Source: Acinetobacter radioresistens DSM 6976 = NBRC 102413 = CIP 103788 | GTDB taxonomy: Bacteria; Pseudomonadota; Gammaproteobacteria; Pseudomonadales; Moraxellaceae | Assembly: GCF_006757745.1 (NCBI RefSeq) | Contig: NZ_AP019740.1 | Coordinates: 1,426,001 to 1,490,000 of the forward strand | Reading direction: 5' to 3' | DNA: 64,000 nucleotides | Part shown: piece after piece, positions 37,245 through 46,615 of the stretch | Numbering within the stretch: the stretch's first letter is position 1 | Layout of the letters: each line of letters opens with the position of its first letter | Made by a program: the position numbers and the translations under genes | The notes under the pieces: model-generated | Told to the model about the DNA's origin: nothing | What the model saw: the letters and a program-made list of their open reading frames with translations, nothing else | Databases searched by the model: none

Positions 37245-37928
37245 TCACCCCTCCAGTTTTTTCTGATATTTCTGTAAAATGAAGTAATTGGCGATGAGGG
37301 CTGAAAAAGCCAGTACCAGAGATAACATCACTAGCCGTAAAGCCATTTCTTCACCATTGGGCTGCTGTAAAAAAGAATATATAGCAATAGGCATAGTACG
37401 GGTCTCACCAGGAATATTGCCTACAAAAGTAATTGTCGCGCCAAACTCTCCGAGACTCCGGCTAAAACATAAAATACTGCCAATGATCATGCCGGGTAAG
37501 GCCAAAGGTAGACTAATACTGTAAAAGACCTGAACAGGTGTAGCACCAAGTGTACCTGCTACATGTTCTAACTGCCGGTTCATTAACTGAAAAGACAGGC
37601 GGATTGGCTGTACCATTAATGGAAATGCCACTACCATTGAAGCCAGCACAGCACCTTTCCAGTTAAAGGCCAGTTCCAGTCCAAGAATATGCAAGTACTG
37701 ACCGATTAGCCCTTGCTGACCAAATAGTATAAGTAACAGATAACCTAATACGACAGGCGGCAAGACCATTGGAAGCTGTAATAAGGCCTCAACCATAAAT
37801 TTTAGACGAAATTCATAACGAGCCAAGTACCAGGCCAATGCAATAGCAAACGGTAAACAGACCAGCGTTGCAAACAGGCCAACTTTGGCTGATAAATAAA
37901 GTGCACTCAGCTCTTCTGGTCCGAACAT
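37245..37928 (-). CDS. modB: Molybdate ABC transporter permease
   Basis: 227 residues, about five membrane helices, with the permease coupling loop ISLPLALPGMIIGSILCFSRSLGEFGAT near 150-177. Shares 1 bp spacing with modC and 8 bp with modA. Confidence 0.92.
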   Translation of the reverse strand: MFGPEELSALYLSAKVGLFATLVCLPFAIALAWYLARYEFRLKFMVEALLQLPMVLPPVVLGYLLLILFGQQGLIGQYLHILGLELAFNWKGAVLASMVVAFPLMVQPIRLSFQLMNRQLEHVAGTLGATPVQVFYSISLPLALPGMIIGSILCFSRSLGEFGATITFVGNIPGETRTMPIAIYSFLQQPNGEEMALRLVMLSLVLAFSALIANYFILQKYQKKLEG

Positions 37929-37936
37929 GATTATCC

Positions 37937-38698
37937 TTAAGGTTTAAGCGAAAAGCCGTAGTGATGAAATATAGTTTTTGACTGTATTGACTCTACAATA
38001 AACTTTTGGAATCGTACCGCTTCAGGGCTGTTACTTCCTGCCTTGGTCAAGGCAAGCGGATAAATAACAGGATTATGCAAATGCTCAGGAAAGACTCCCA
38101 GAATTTTTACCTTTTGACTGATCAAAGCATCTGTCTTGTACACGATTCCCAGTTTACATTCTCCCCGTTCTACAAAGGTCAGCGTAGAACGTACATCATC
38201 TGTACCTACAATGCGTCCTTTCAAATCATTCAGCCAGCGTAATCTGGTCAAGGCCTGTTTAGCGTATTTGCCTGCGGGAACAGTCTCCATCTGTGCTGTA
38301 CACAAATATCCATTAAAAACTTTAGCTATTTTAAAGTCCGGCTGCGGCTTGAATGGAATATGTAGGTATTTGGGGCTAATCATAACTAGCTGATTACCCA
38401 ATAAAGGCCTCACTTGATCCGCATGAATTTTATTTTTTCTGACCAGATAAGCCATCCACTCCTGATCTGCTGAAAAAAATAGATCACTACTGGCTCCGGC
38501 TTCAATCTGTTTAGCCAAAGTTGAAGAGCCACCAAATACTGTGACAATTTTAGTTTGTGGATATTGAGCCTGATAAATTTTAGCGATTTCAGTCATGGCA
38601 TTGTTCAGGCTGGCCGCTGCATAGATCTTAACCGTACCGGCCTGTGTAGAGGAAAATGTCAGTGTCAGGCACATATAAGAAAACAGGATTTTTTTCAT
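37937..38698 (-). CDS. modA: Periplasmic molybdate-binding protein
   Basis: About 253 residues from the second ATG (MKKILFSYMC); a start two codons earlier is possible. Signal peptide of about 22 residues, then the mature start GTVKIYAAASLNNAMTEIAK. FGGSSTLAKQIEAGASSDLFFSAD matches the ModA oxyanion site. Delivers molybdate to ModBC for the cofactor made by the genes beside it. Confidence 0.92.
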   Translation of the reverse strand: MKKILFSYMCLTLTFSSTQAGTVKIYAAASLNNAMTEIAKIYQAQYPQTKIVTVFGGSSTLAKQIEAGASSDLFFSADQEWMAYLVRKNKIHADQVRPLLGNQLVMISPKYLHIPFKPQPDFKIAKVFNGYLCTAQMETVPAGKYAKQALTRLRWLNDLKGRIVGTDDVRSTLTFVERGECKLGIVYKTDALISQKVKILGVFPEHLHNPVIYPLALTKAGSNSPEAVRFQKFIVESIQSKTIFHHYGFSLKP

Positions 38699-38712
38699 GT
38701 GCATTTTCCTTA

Positions 38713-39954
38713 TTACTGAATAAATAAGCCCTGAACCATATCACCTTGACTCAGGCTTCGTTCTGCCGGAACCCGTACCAGACAATTAGCCTGCATTAAA
38801 TTACTCAACATATGTGATTGCTGCCTGGACAAACTCTTAACTGTTAAAACCGAATCATCAAAGCTTGCGTACATTCTTAAAAAACGTTCTCTGGCATCCA
38901 TTTTTAGATCATGGCTCAGTACCGCATTAAACCAGCTCGGCTGATTTTTTTGACCTTGTAAAACGTTTAATAAGGTGGAAGTATAGACTTGCATACCTAC
39001 ATAAACCGCTGCAGGATTGCCCGGTAGCCCTAGCAGATAACAATCGGACTTGTCATTACGCTGTAAGTACGCAAAGAATATGGGTTTACCCGGCTTCTGT
39101 TTTACTTTCCAGAAAATCTGTTCAAAACCTGACTCTAAAGCAACGGGACGAATAAAATCATAATCTCCCACCGATACGCCCCCAGTGGTTAAAATCAGGT
39201 CATAACTTGACGATAATTGCTGGATGAGTGCCTGTACAGCCTCTTTGGTATCGGTAATATGAAAGATTTCTACTTGCTGCCCTGCCTGCTGAAACCATGC
39301 TTTAATCAAGGGTCCATTGGCATCAAAAATTTTTCCTGCTGCAAAGTCCTCTACACTTTCAGCAACTTCATCTCCTGAAATAACTATGGCAACTTTAGGA
39401 TATTGCAAGACTTCAACGGTATTGATCCCTGCCATGCTTAAGGAAGCAATTACTCCGACAGACAATTGCTGACCTTCATTTGCCAATAATTGCCCTGCTA
39501 CAATTTCTTCGCCTACATCCCGGATATCAATATTAGCTTTTAGGTTTTCGATGATTTTAATTCTGGATGAATTGATTAGCTCAACTATTTCCTGACGCGC
39601 CACTGTAGTAGTTCCAGATGGAATTTTGGCCCCAGTAAAAATTCGGACTGCCTGCCCTGCCTGGAGTTGTACTTCGACCTGCTGACCGGCCCGAATTTCA
39701 CCGATGAGCTGGAATTCACTTTCCGGTTCAATCGCTTTTTTGGCACAGATGGCATATCCATCGACTGCACTTTGTGAAAATAAGGGTAAATTGATTGAAG
39801 AATAGATATTTTCAGCCAGATAGCGATTTAAGGCGTTCTGTAATTCAAGTTTCTCAGTATCTAAGGGCTGCACATGTTGCAAAATGCGATCCAATGCCTG
39901 ATCTACACTGATCAGGCCATATTCAGCACCACACCTTGAGCTGATAGTATTCAT
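38713..39954 (-). CDS. moeA: Molybdopterin molybdenumtransferase
   Basis: 413 residues: QSAVDGYAI near 60, GAKIPSGTTTVARQE near 115, GGVSVGDYDF near 265 and LLGLPGNPAAVYVG near 310, all MoeA landmarks. Inserts molybdenum into adenylated molybdopterin. Overlaps the end of moaCB by 4 bp. Confidence 0.94.
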   Translation of the reverse strand: MNTISSRCGAEYGLISVDQALDRILQHVQPLDTEKLELQNALNRYLAENIYSSINLPLFSQSAVDGYAICAKKAIEPESEFQLIGEIRAGQQVEVQLQAGQAVRIFTGAKIPSGTTTVARQEIVELINSSRIKIIENLKANIDIRDVGEEIVAGQLLANEGQQLSVGVIASLSMAGINTVEVLQYPKVAIVISGDEVAESVEDFAAGKIFDANGPLIKAWFQQAGQQVEIFHITDTKEAVQALIQQLSSSYDLILTTGGVSVGDYDFIRPVALESGFEQIFWKVKQKPGKPIFFAYLQRNDKSDCYLLGLPGNPAAVYVGMQVYTSTLLNVLQGQKNQPSWFNAVLSHDLKMDARERFLRMYASFDDSVLTVKSLSRQQSHMLSNLMQANCLVRVPAERSLSQGDMVQGLFIQ

Positions 39955-40874
39955 TGATATCCTTCCTGATGTGGAATATTTTTTTGCACATCAAACAGAT
40001 GGATCAAAGCGGGTAAAACCGCAATCAAAGATTCTTTGGCACCTTGACGGCTGCCTGGCAAAGTCATGACCAGACTATTCTCGATATAACCAGCGACACC
40101 ACGACTTAAAGCAGCATAGGGCGTACGTTTCTGACCAAAATTGCGTGAAGCTTCCATCAAGCCGGGTATTTCCCGCCTTAACAAAGGCTGTATGGTTTCA
40201 ACAGTTAAATCTTTAGGGCCAAGTCCTGTCCCGCCTACCGCTAAAATGAGTGGATAATCATTTTTCTGTTGTTCAACTAGTGCTAGTAACTGTTCAGGAT
40301 TGTCCGGAATGATCTGATAGGCAATATTTGCGAAATTAGCTTCTTGTAATATTTCCAGGACATTTTGCCCTGCTGTATCCGGCTTTTTACCGGCAGCAAC
40401 CGTGTCTGACAATACAATGATAGAAGCAGGCAAGCTGTTTTTTAAAACGCGGGTAAAATGTGATTTCCCCCCTTTTTTCTTTTGTAACTTGCATTGATCC
40501 AGTGATAAATCTTCTGGTTCACAATGAGGCTTCAACATATCATACAGTGTTAAACCGGTCAGACTAACTGCCGTTAAAGCTTCCATTTCCACACCCGTTG
40601 GGCCTATGGTTTCAACTATCGCAATAATTTCAACATGCGTATCAAACAGTTTATATTCTACGTCAGCCCGGTAAATGGGTAATGGATGACATAGTGGAAT
40701 GAGCTCATCGGTACGTTTAGCTGCCAGAATTCCCGCAATGCGAGCCGTCTTGAGAGCATCACCTTTTTCAGTATTACCATTGCGTAATAATTCAATGCAA
40801 TGTGGCGGAGCACGCAGAATTCCTGTGGCCACTGCAGTACGGTAACTTTCTGGCTTCATCCCGACATTTTTCAT
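39951..40874 (-). CDS. moaCB: Fused MoaC-MoaB (cyclic pyranopterin monophosphate synthase / molybdopterin adenylyltransferase)
   Basis: 307 residues. MoaC half (1-145): KGDALKTARIAGILAAKRTDELIPLCHPLPI, TGVEMEALTAV, then KKGGKS. MoaB half (about 148-300): IVLSDTVAAGKKPDTAG and LAVGGTGLGPKDLT. One chain thus makes cPMP and later adenylates molybdopterin. The N-terminal 12-15 residues of typical MoaC (a SH[IV]D stretch) are absent; an in-frame stop two codons before the ATG rules out a longer start. Confidence 0.92.
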   Translation of the reverse strand: MKNVGMKPESYRTAVATGILRAPPHCIELLRNGNTEKGDALKTARIAGILAAKRTDELIPLCHPLPIYRADVEYKLFDTHVEIIAIVETIGPTGVEMEALTAVSLTGLTLYDMLKPHCEPEDLSLDQCKLQKKKGGKSHFTRVLKNSLPASIIVLSDTVAAGKKPDTAGQNVLEILQEANFANIAYQIIPDNPEQLLALVEQQKNDYPLILAVGGTGLGPKDLTVETIQPLLRREIPGLMEASRNFGQKRTPYAALSRGVAGYIENSLVMTLPGSRQGAKESLIAVLPALIHLFDVQKNIPHQEGYQ

Positions 40875-41022
40875 TGCCTATTCCTGTGGTTCATTCTTTC
40901 TTTAAACGAGCGTATTTTCAGTTGTAGCTTATAGCGGCCATTGATAAATCAATGGAGTGTTCTCTTTGGTGTGACGGCAATGCTGATGCTTTTCGGCTGA
41001 ATATTCTGGATGATGTGCATGG

Positions 41023-41478
41023 CTAAGGTCTGTTTTCATCTTTACGGATACAGCAACCCTCAACATATTGACTACTGCCATCTATATAGAACTCTTCTTT
41101 CCAGACAGGTACCTCATGTTTGACCCGTTCTACAGCTTCTTCACAGGCTGCGAAGGCTTCCCGGCGATGTGCTGCATAAGCAATGGCAATAATGGCTTTT
41201 TCACCAATCTCCAGTGTCCCAATCCGGTGTATTACACGTACATAAGATACGCCGTATTTAAGCTGAATTTCCTGTTCAATCTGACGAATCATTTTTTCTG
41301 CAACGGGTGTATAGGCAGTATATTTTAGTGCTTTTACTGCTTTGCCTTCATGGTGATTCCGAACCGTACCGATAAATACTCCAATCCCACCACATTCAGG
41401 AAAAGACTGAATCAGATCAAAAAATTCCAGCTTTAAAGCAGCCTCCTGAATCCGGAGAAACTGTTTGTATTCGCCCAT
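41023..41478 (-). CDS. moaE: Molybdopterin synthase catalytic subunit
   Basis: 151 residues with GVFIGTVRNHHEGKAVKALKYTAY, IHRIGTLEIGEKAI and a C-terminal PVWKEEF motif holding the active-site lysine. It is 1 bp from moaD; the two subunits form the synthase. 148 bp without a gene separate it from moaCB. Confidence 0.94.
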   Translation of the reverse strand: MGEYKQFLRIQEAALKLEFFDLIQSFPECGGIGVFIGTVRNHHEGKAVKALKYTAYTPVAEKMIRQIEQEIQLKYGVSYVRVIHRIGTLEIGEKAIIAIAYAAHRREAFAACEEAVERVKHEVPVWKEEFYIDGSSQYVEGCCIRKDENRP

Positions 41479-41479
41479 T

Positions 41480-41731
41480 TCAACCTCCTGCTACAGGTGA
41501 AAGTAGTACTAGCGTGCTGTCAGTAATGAGTGAAGTCTGACGTGAAATAATATCTTCACCAATTGCACAGGCACAGCGTTCCATTATGGCAAGGGCTTCA
41601 GGATGGTTAAGTCCCACCTGATCCAAGACCTGAGAAACTGTACTTTGAGATTTACAGATAATTTCGAAATTTTGCGGTAACTGCCGTTCTACCGCACCAA
41701 AGGCTTCAATCCTGATTTTGATCTGTGACAT
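41480..41731 (-). CDS. moaD: Molybdopterin synthase sulfur carrier subunit
   Basis: 83 residues, beta-grasp fold, ending in the required Gly-Gly (LSPVAGG) that carries the thiocarboxylate. Confidence 0.93.
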   Translation of the reverse strand: MSQIKIRIEAFGAVERQLPQNFEIICKSQSTVSQVLDQVGLNHPEALAIMERCACAIGEDIISRQTSLITDSTLVLLSPVAGG

Positions 41732-41732
41732 C

Positions 41733-42785
41733 TTAGCCTCCTATCATATGCATGCTAATCTTGCGGCTGTTTTGGTTCATATTCTGACTTTTTAAACGCT
41801 GTGCTATAGCGTAAAAGCCTTGTTCTTTGTTCCAGATGTATGGAGATAAAATGCTGTATAAATTCACTTCACCCAAAGGTAAAGAAGAGCCCAGAGAGCG
41901 GATTTCATTTTTAATATTCAAACCTTGTGGTGCAAACAGGCAGTTATAAAATTCACCTTGTGCTGTCAACCGTAACCGGTCACAGCTGCCACAAAATGAA
42001 TTGGTAATGGTCGAGATAATTCCAATCGGATGGCCATCAATTAAATACTGTCTTGCAGGTTCCGAACCTGACTGTGCAGAGTCATTGTTTTTTTCAGTGA
42101 GAGTAAATTCAGTCGCCAAGGTTTCTAAAATGTATTTTTCACTGACCACATGTTCCGTAGACCATTTTCTATCCCCATCCAGGGGCATAAACTCAATAAA
42201 ACGCAGCATAATTTTTTGCTGAACCGACCAGCGTGCCAAAGGCAGAATTTGATTGTCATTGATTCCGTTCATCAATACACAATTGATCCTGATTGGTAAA
42301 CCAGCAGCTTTGGCTGCATGAAACCCTTCCAAAACGGGTGCCAAATCTTTTTGGGTCAGCTGCTTGAACTGCTCATTATTTAAGCTATCCAGACTGATAT
42401 TCAAATCATCCAGCCCGGCCTGTTTTAAACTATCTGCATATTGCTTGAGGTAGTGTCCATTAGTGGTCATCGAAATACGCTTTAGTCCAAACTTTCTCAG
42501 AGCTTGAAGCTGTTCAACGAAATGCACTACTCCCTGCTGCATTAAGGGTTCACCACCAGTAATGCGGATAGCCTCTATACCATGACGAACCATAAAATCA
42601 CAGAATTGATATAACTCTTCAAAACTGAGCAGGTCGTGTTTTTTCATCCATTCAGGATGTTCTGGCATACAGTAGACACACTTAAAATTGCAGCGATCAG
42701 TCACTGAAATACGTAGCTTGCGCTTGCTGCGGCCAAACTGGTCGACAAATAATGCAACGTTTTCAAGCTGTGTCATCGTCTTCAT
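41733..42785 (-). CDS. moaA: GTP 3',8-cyclase (radical SAM)
   Basis: 350 residues. N-terminal radical-SAM cluster CNFKCVYCMPEH (about 32-43), GGEPLMQ near 78, C-terminal second cluster FCGSCDRLRLTAQGEFYNCLF (about 268-288) and the C-terminal GG. Starts molybdenum-cofactor synthesis. A 132-bp gap separates it from mobA. Confidence 0.95.
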   Translation of the reverse strand: MKTMTQLENVALFVDQFGRSKRKLRISVTDRCNFKCVYCMPEHPEWMKKHDLLSFEELYQFCDFMVRHGIEAIRITGGEPLMQQGVVHFVEQLQALRKFGLKRISMTTNGHYLKQYADSLKQAGLDDLNISLDSLNNEQFKQLTQKDLAPVLEGFHAAKAAGLPIRINCVLMNGINDNQILPLARWSVQQKIMLRFIEFMPLDGDRKWSTEHVVSEKYILETLATEFTLTEKNNDSAQSGSEPARQYLIDGHPIGIISTITNSFCGSCDRLRLTAQGEFYNCLFAPQGLNIKNEIRSLGSSLPLGEVNLYSILSPYIWNKEQGFYAIAQRLKSQNMNQNSRKISMHMIGG

Positions 42786-42917
42786 GTTGAATATCCATCT
42801 TCAGACTGCGGGCTGGTTATGCGCATCTGCATGCTTGATACCTGCATTGCTCAATCTTGTAATAATCAGGTTTGCAATAAGTGTTCCAACTTTACGCTAA
42901 AAGAAAAATATTCAGTT

Positions 42918-43556
42918 TCAGTGCAGAAATTTGAGCTGCTGATACTGTTGCAGCTCATCCAGCGAATTAATACTGTGAAAAAATAGGGCAGGGTTTTTAA
43001 AACATGCGACTTGAGCGTGCAAATTACTAAAACAGTGTTTAAGACTGCGCTGTTCTTGTTCAATATGTAAATTCAGGGTTACCAAGCTGCTGCGCTTGAC
43101 CAGACAAAATGGATAAAGTGGCTTACCATTGATTTCGACATAAGCGACTTCTGCCAGATTATTTTTAGCTAGAGCCACATGTAGCTTGAGCAGTACTTTG
43201 GATGGGATATAGGTTACATCGCAGGGTACAAATAGCACATAGTCTGATTGCACATGCGACCAAGCACTTTTCATGCCCATTAATGGCCCCTGAAAACCGG
43301 TCTCATCATCCTGATAATAATAAATATTTGGAATAATTTTTTGATAAATAGAATAGTCACGATGACTATTGATCCAGACCTGTGCAATATTTGGTTTCAG
43401 TTGTTGATAAATTTTAATCAGCTGAATCTGTTCATCAAATTTCTGCAACAGTTTGTTGATGCCATTCATCCGTCTGGCCTGTCCACCGGCTAGTATCACC
43501 AGATCAGTACGCGGATAAACTGTTTTATTATTTTCTCTCTTGCTCCCTTTTTTCAT
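42918..43556 (-). CDS. mobA: Molybdenum cofactor guanylyltransferase
   Basis: 212 residues from the ATG that overlaps the nasA stop codon (ATGA) with GGAGG upstream. Nucleotidyltransferase motif VILAGGQARRMNGINKLL (about 20-37) and VLFVPCDVTYIP near 95. Makes the bis-MGD form needed by the nitrate reductase encoded directly upstream, so the two are translationally coupled. Sequence is more divergent than standard MobA. Confidence 0.88.
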   Translation of the reverse strand: MKKGSKRENNKTVYPRTDLVILAGGQARRMNGINKLLQKFDEQIQLIKIYQQLKPNIAQVWINSHRDYSIYQKIIPNIYYYQDDETGFQGPLMGMKSAWSHVQSDYVLFVPCDVTYIPSKVLLKLHVALAKNNLAEVAYVEINGKPLYPFCLVKRSSLVTLNLHIEQEQRSLKHCFSNLHAQVACFKNPALFFHSINSLDELQQYQQLKFLH

Positions 43557-46333
43557 TCTACCGCCTCCATTTGGCATGCTTTAATCAGACCACGGATTTC
43601 AGGCAGACATGAACCGCAATTTCCTCCAGCTTTTAAACATGCAGTTATCTGTTTCTCATCTGTAATATTTTTAGTTTTAATGGTTTCAATAATGCGGTTT
43701 TTACCGACTTTAAAACAGCTACACACCAAGGGACCTTCATTATTCACCATGGACATTGGCTGCCCGGCGAGTAAGGCTTTACGATGCATGGCACTTAAAC
43801 GTTCACGTTTAAACAGGTTGGCTATCCAGTCCCGGTCTGGTAATAAAGCCTTCGGTGCAATATACAGGCTGGCAATTAAGTGACCTTCTTTCAGTACTAC
43901 AGTATGGCTGATGTGAGCAGTTTGATCTTCAAGATTTAGCCATTCAAAACTTTCATCCTGAAATGGGAATAATTCTTTTAAATGCTCAGTAGTATGAGCG
44001 AATTTTTGACGATCTGCCAGTTCATAACGGAGAGCTTTGGTGGTGGTGATCTTTACCCACCAAACCATATTTTCAATAGACGATTGCACGGTTTTTTCAA
44101 AACCCTGACGTACATAAAATACGCCTTGCCACTGAATATGAAAGGGTTGTATGAGCACTGGTGTGTGTTTAAATTCTGGCTCACCGGAAATAGCATCGAC
44201 TACCGGATTCACGATCTTGCCGATCCTGGCGTCAGAGGCCACCTGGTCATTCCAGTGAATCGGTGCAAAGACCTGTCCACGGCGAATATTGTCACTGACC
44301 ATTGCACGTAAAACACAATTTCCCCATCTGGATTTAACTTCTACCAGCTCGTCATCTTTAATCCCGTATTTCAAGGCATCATGCGGATGGATTTCACAAT
44401 ACGGTTCAGCACGGTGTGTACTTAAATTGGCAGAGAGTCCGGTACGGCTCATGGTATGCCATTGATCTCGGATCCGGCCAGTATTTAAAATTAAAGGAAA
44501 TTCACTACAGATTGGATAAAATGGATCTACTGCAGAGACCGCAATAAATTTAGCTTTGCCATCGGCATGGCTAAACTGACCTTGGCTATATAGTCGAGTG
44601 ACTAGATGATCCGCCTGATCTTTGCTCCACACTGGCCACTGCACTGGTTTTAGCTCATTGTACTCAGCCAAGCTTAAATCGGTTAAACCCTTTAAATTGA
44701 AATAACGGAAATATGGTGTTTCAGATCGCTGACTTAAATGAGAATTTTGTTCGGCAGATAATCGGGCATGTTCCAGAAAAATGTCATGGCTATTATTAAA
44801 ATCAAAACCACTAAATCCCATTTTTTGAGCCACCTGACTGATGGCCCACCAGTCAGCTTTGGCTTGTCCTGGTATATCTAAAAAAGCACGCTGTCTGGAA
44901 ATACGACGTTCCGAATTGGTTACGGTGCCATCTTTTTCTCCCCAACCAAGTGCAGGTAACAAGACATCGGCATATTGACTGGTATCCGTATTTTGGCAAA
45001 TATCCGACACCACCACAAAGTCACATTTTTCCAGAGCTCGTTTGACCTGATCGGCATCCGGCATGCTCACAACTGGATTGGTCGCCATGATCCAGATTGC
45101 TTTAATCTTGCCGCTTTCAACTGCCTGAAATAAATCAACGGCTTTTAGCCCTGCCTGCTTGGCAATATAGGGGCTTTGCCAGAAATTTTGCACCAGTTGC
45201 TGATGGCTTTCATTTTCCAGCTCCAGATGGGCTGCCAGCATGTTGGCCAGTCCACCCACTTCACGCCCGCCCATCGCATTCGGCTGTCCGGTCATAGAAA
45301 ATGGTGCGGCACCCAGTTTGCCAATTTTCCCCGTCAATAAATGGCAGTTGCTAATACTATTAGCCTTGTTTACTCCTTGAGAAGACTGATTAACTCCCAT
45401 TGAAAATAAGGTCATAACTTTTTCAGTTTGGGCAAATTTCTCATAAAAGTTTCGCAGTTTATCAGCAGTAATGCCAGTACGCTGAGCCACTGCTTCAATG
45501 GAAGATTCAGTTTCACTCTGTACTAAAGTCTGTTCTAGGCCTTGTGTATATTGAGCAATAAATTTCTGGTCTGTGTGACCATTTTTCCAGAGATACTGCA
45601 ATAAACCATTAAACAGTGCCACATCTTGTCCGGGTAAAATCGGCAAATGCAAGTCCGCAGCTTCACAGGTGCTGGTAAAGCGGGGATCAACTACGACTAC
45701 AAACAGGTTACGCTGTTCTTTGGCTTTCATAATGCGCTGGTACAGCACCGGATGGCACCATGCAGTATTGGAACCCACTAGTACTACCATATCGGTATGT
45801 TCAAAATCCTCATAACTTGCAGGGACAATATCCTCACCAAAGACGCGCTTATGCGCGGCAACTGCCGATGACATGCAAAGTCGTGAGTTGGTATCGATAT
45901 TAGCTGTACCAAAGTAGCCTTTAACAAATTTGTTGACGACATAATAGTCTTCAGTTAGTAATTGGCCCGATACATAGAAGGCAATACTGTCGCGTCCATA
46001 CTGATCGATACATTGCTGGAATTTTTTGGCAATAATAGAAGTCGCAGTATCCCAGCTAGTGATTTCTTGCTGATCTTTACGCCCGATTATCGGTTCTAGG
46101 ACACGGGTTTCCAGTCCCAAAGTATCTGCCAGATTACTGCCTTTAATGCAGAGCTTGCCATAATTAGTAGGATGATTGACATCGCCTTCTATCGCTACTT
46201 TCAGTCCTGATGGTGTTGGCGTCACATGTGCCGTTACTCCACAGCCCACGCCGCAGTATGGACAGGTCGTTTGCGTAATTATTGTTTTTAAGTCTGTAGA
46301 GCTTTCAAGTTCCACAATGGGAATACTGTTCAT
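43553..46333 (-). CDS. nasA: Assimilatory nitrate reductase catalytic subunit
   Basis: 926 residues. N-terminal 4Fe-4S cysteines in TTCPYCGVGCGV (about 18-29), bis-MGD-binding domains with SRLCMSSAVAAHKRVFGED and GSNTAWCHPVLYQR, a C-terminal dinucleotide-binding domain (NTGRIRDQWHTMSRTG), and a final BFD-like 2Fe-2S domain (CSCFKVG ... GGNCGSC) at about 870-912. The last domain is typical of NasA that accepts electrons from a NAD(P)H reductase partner. Cytoplasmic; no Tat signal. Confidence 0.95.
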   Translation of the reverse strand: MNSIPIVELESSTDLKTIITQTTCPYCGVGCGVTAHVTPTPSGLKVAIEGDVNHPTNYGKLCIKGSNLADTLGLETRVLEPIIGRKDQQEITSWDTATSIIAKKFQQCIDQYGRDSIAFYVSGQLLTEDYYVVNKFVKGYFGTANIDTNSRLCMSSAVAAHKRVFGEDIVPASYEDFEHTDMVVLVGSNTAWCHPVLYQRIMKAKEQRNLFVVVVDPRFTSTCEAADLHLPILPGQDVALFNGLLQYLWKNGHTDQKFIAQYTQGLEQTLVQSETESSIEAVAQRTGITADKLRNFYEKFAQTEKVMTLFSMGVNQSSQGVNKANSISNCHLLTGKIGKLGAAPFSMTGQPNAMGGREVGGLANMLAAHLELENESHQQLVQNFWQSPYIAKQAGLKAVDLFQAVESGKIKAIWIMATNPVVSMPDADQVKRALEKCDFVVVSDICQNTDTSQYADVLLPALGWGEKDGTVTNSERRISRQRAFLDIPGQAKADWWAISQVAQKMGFSGFDFNNSHDIFLEHARLSAEQNSHLSQRSETPYFRYFNLKGLTDLSLAEYNELKPVQWPVWSKDQADHLVTRLYSQGQFSHADGKAKFIAVSAVDPFYPICSEFPLILNTGRIRDQWHTMSRTGLSANLSTHRAEPYCEIHPHDALKYGIKDDELVEVKSRWGNCVLRAMVSDNIRRGQVFAPIHWNDQVASDARIGKIVNPVVDAISGEPEFKHTPVLIQPFHIQWQGVFYVRQGFEKTVQSSIENMVWWVKITTTKALRYELADRQKFAHTTEHLKELFPFQDESFEWLNLEDQTAHISHTVVLKEGHLIASLYIAPKALLPDRDWIANLFKRERLSAMHRKALLAGQPMSMVNNEGPLVCSCFKVGKNRIIETIKTKNITDEKQITACLKAGGNCGSCLPEIRGLIKACQMEAVE

Positions 46334-46615
46334 GGATGCTCCTTAAGTTTTGTAACGGGCCATTTAATTCTTTTAAAAGGGGTTCATTACAACGGTGTCT
46401 TTTCAATTCGACTCATTTTTCTGAATGAACATTCGGTTCGACCTATTTTTCTTTCGGGAAAAGTAGGCAAAACTATTGTCATCCGTAAAACTCGTCTTAA
46501 TTCATTATTTATCAAAAAACTTGCAGGAACATTCATTTTCTTATGTTGTCTTGGCTTAAACAGTTGCGGATAACGTTTCTGCATATCCTGTTTTTTTCCA
46601 TGACAAATTGATTTT
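46334..46615. other. Intergenic region between nasA and the nirD fusion, no supported gene
   Basis: 282 bp. One 65-codon frame (46387-46584, minus) has no credible ribosome site or family and I do not call it. The gap is larger than others in this cluster, so nasA may have its own promoter or this may be an RNA processing or attenuation region. Confidence 0.4.

Noticed and set aside
46387..46584. 65-codon frame between nasA and the nirD fusion
   Set aside because: It has no ribosome site, an odd composition and no family that I can name; treated as intergenic.
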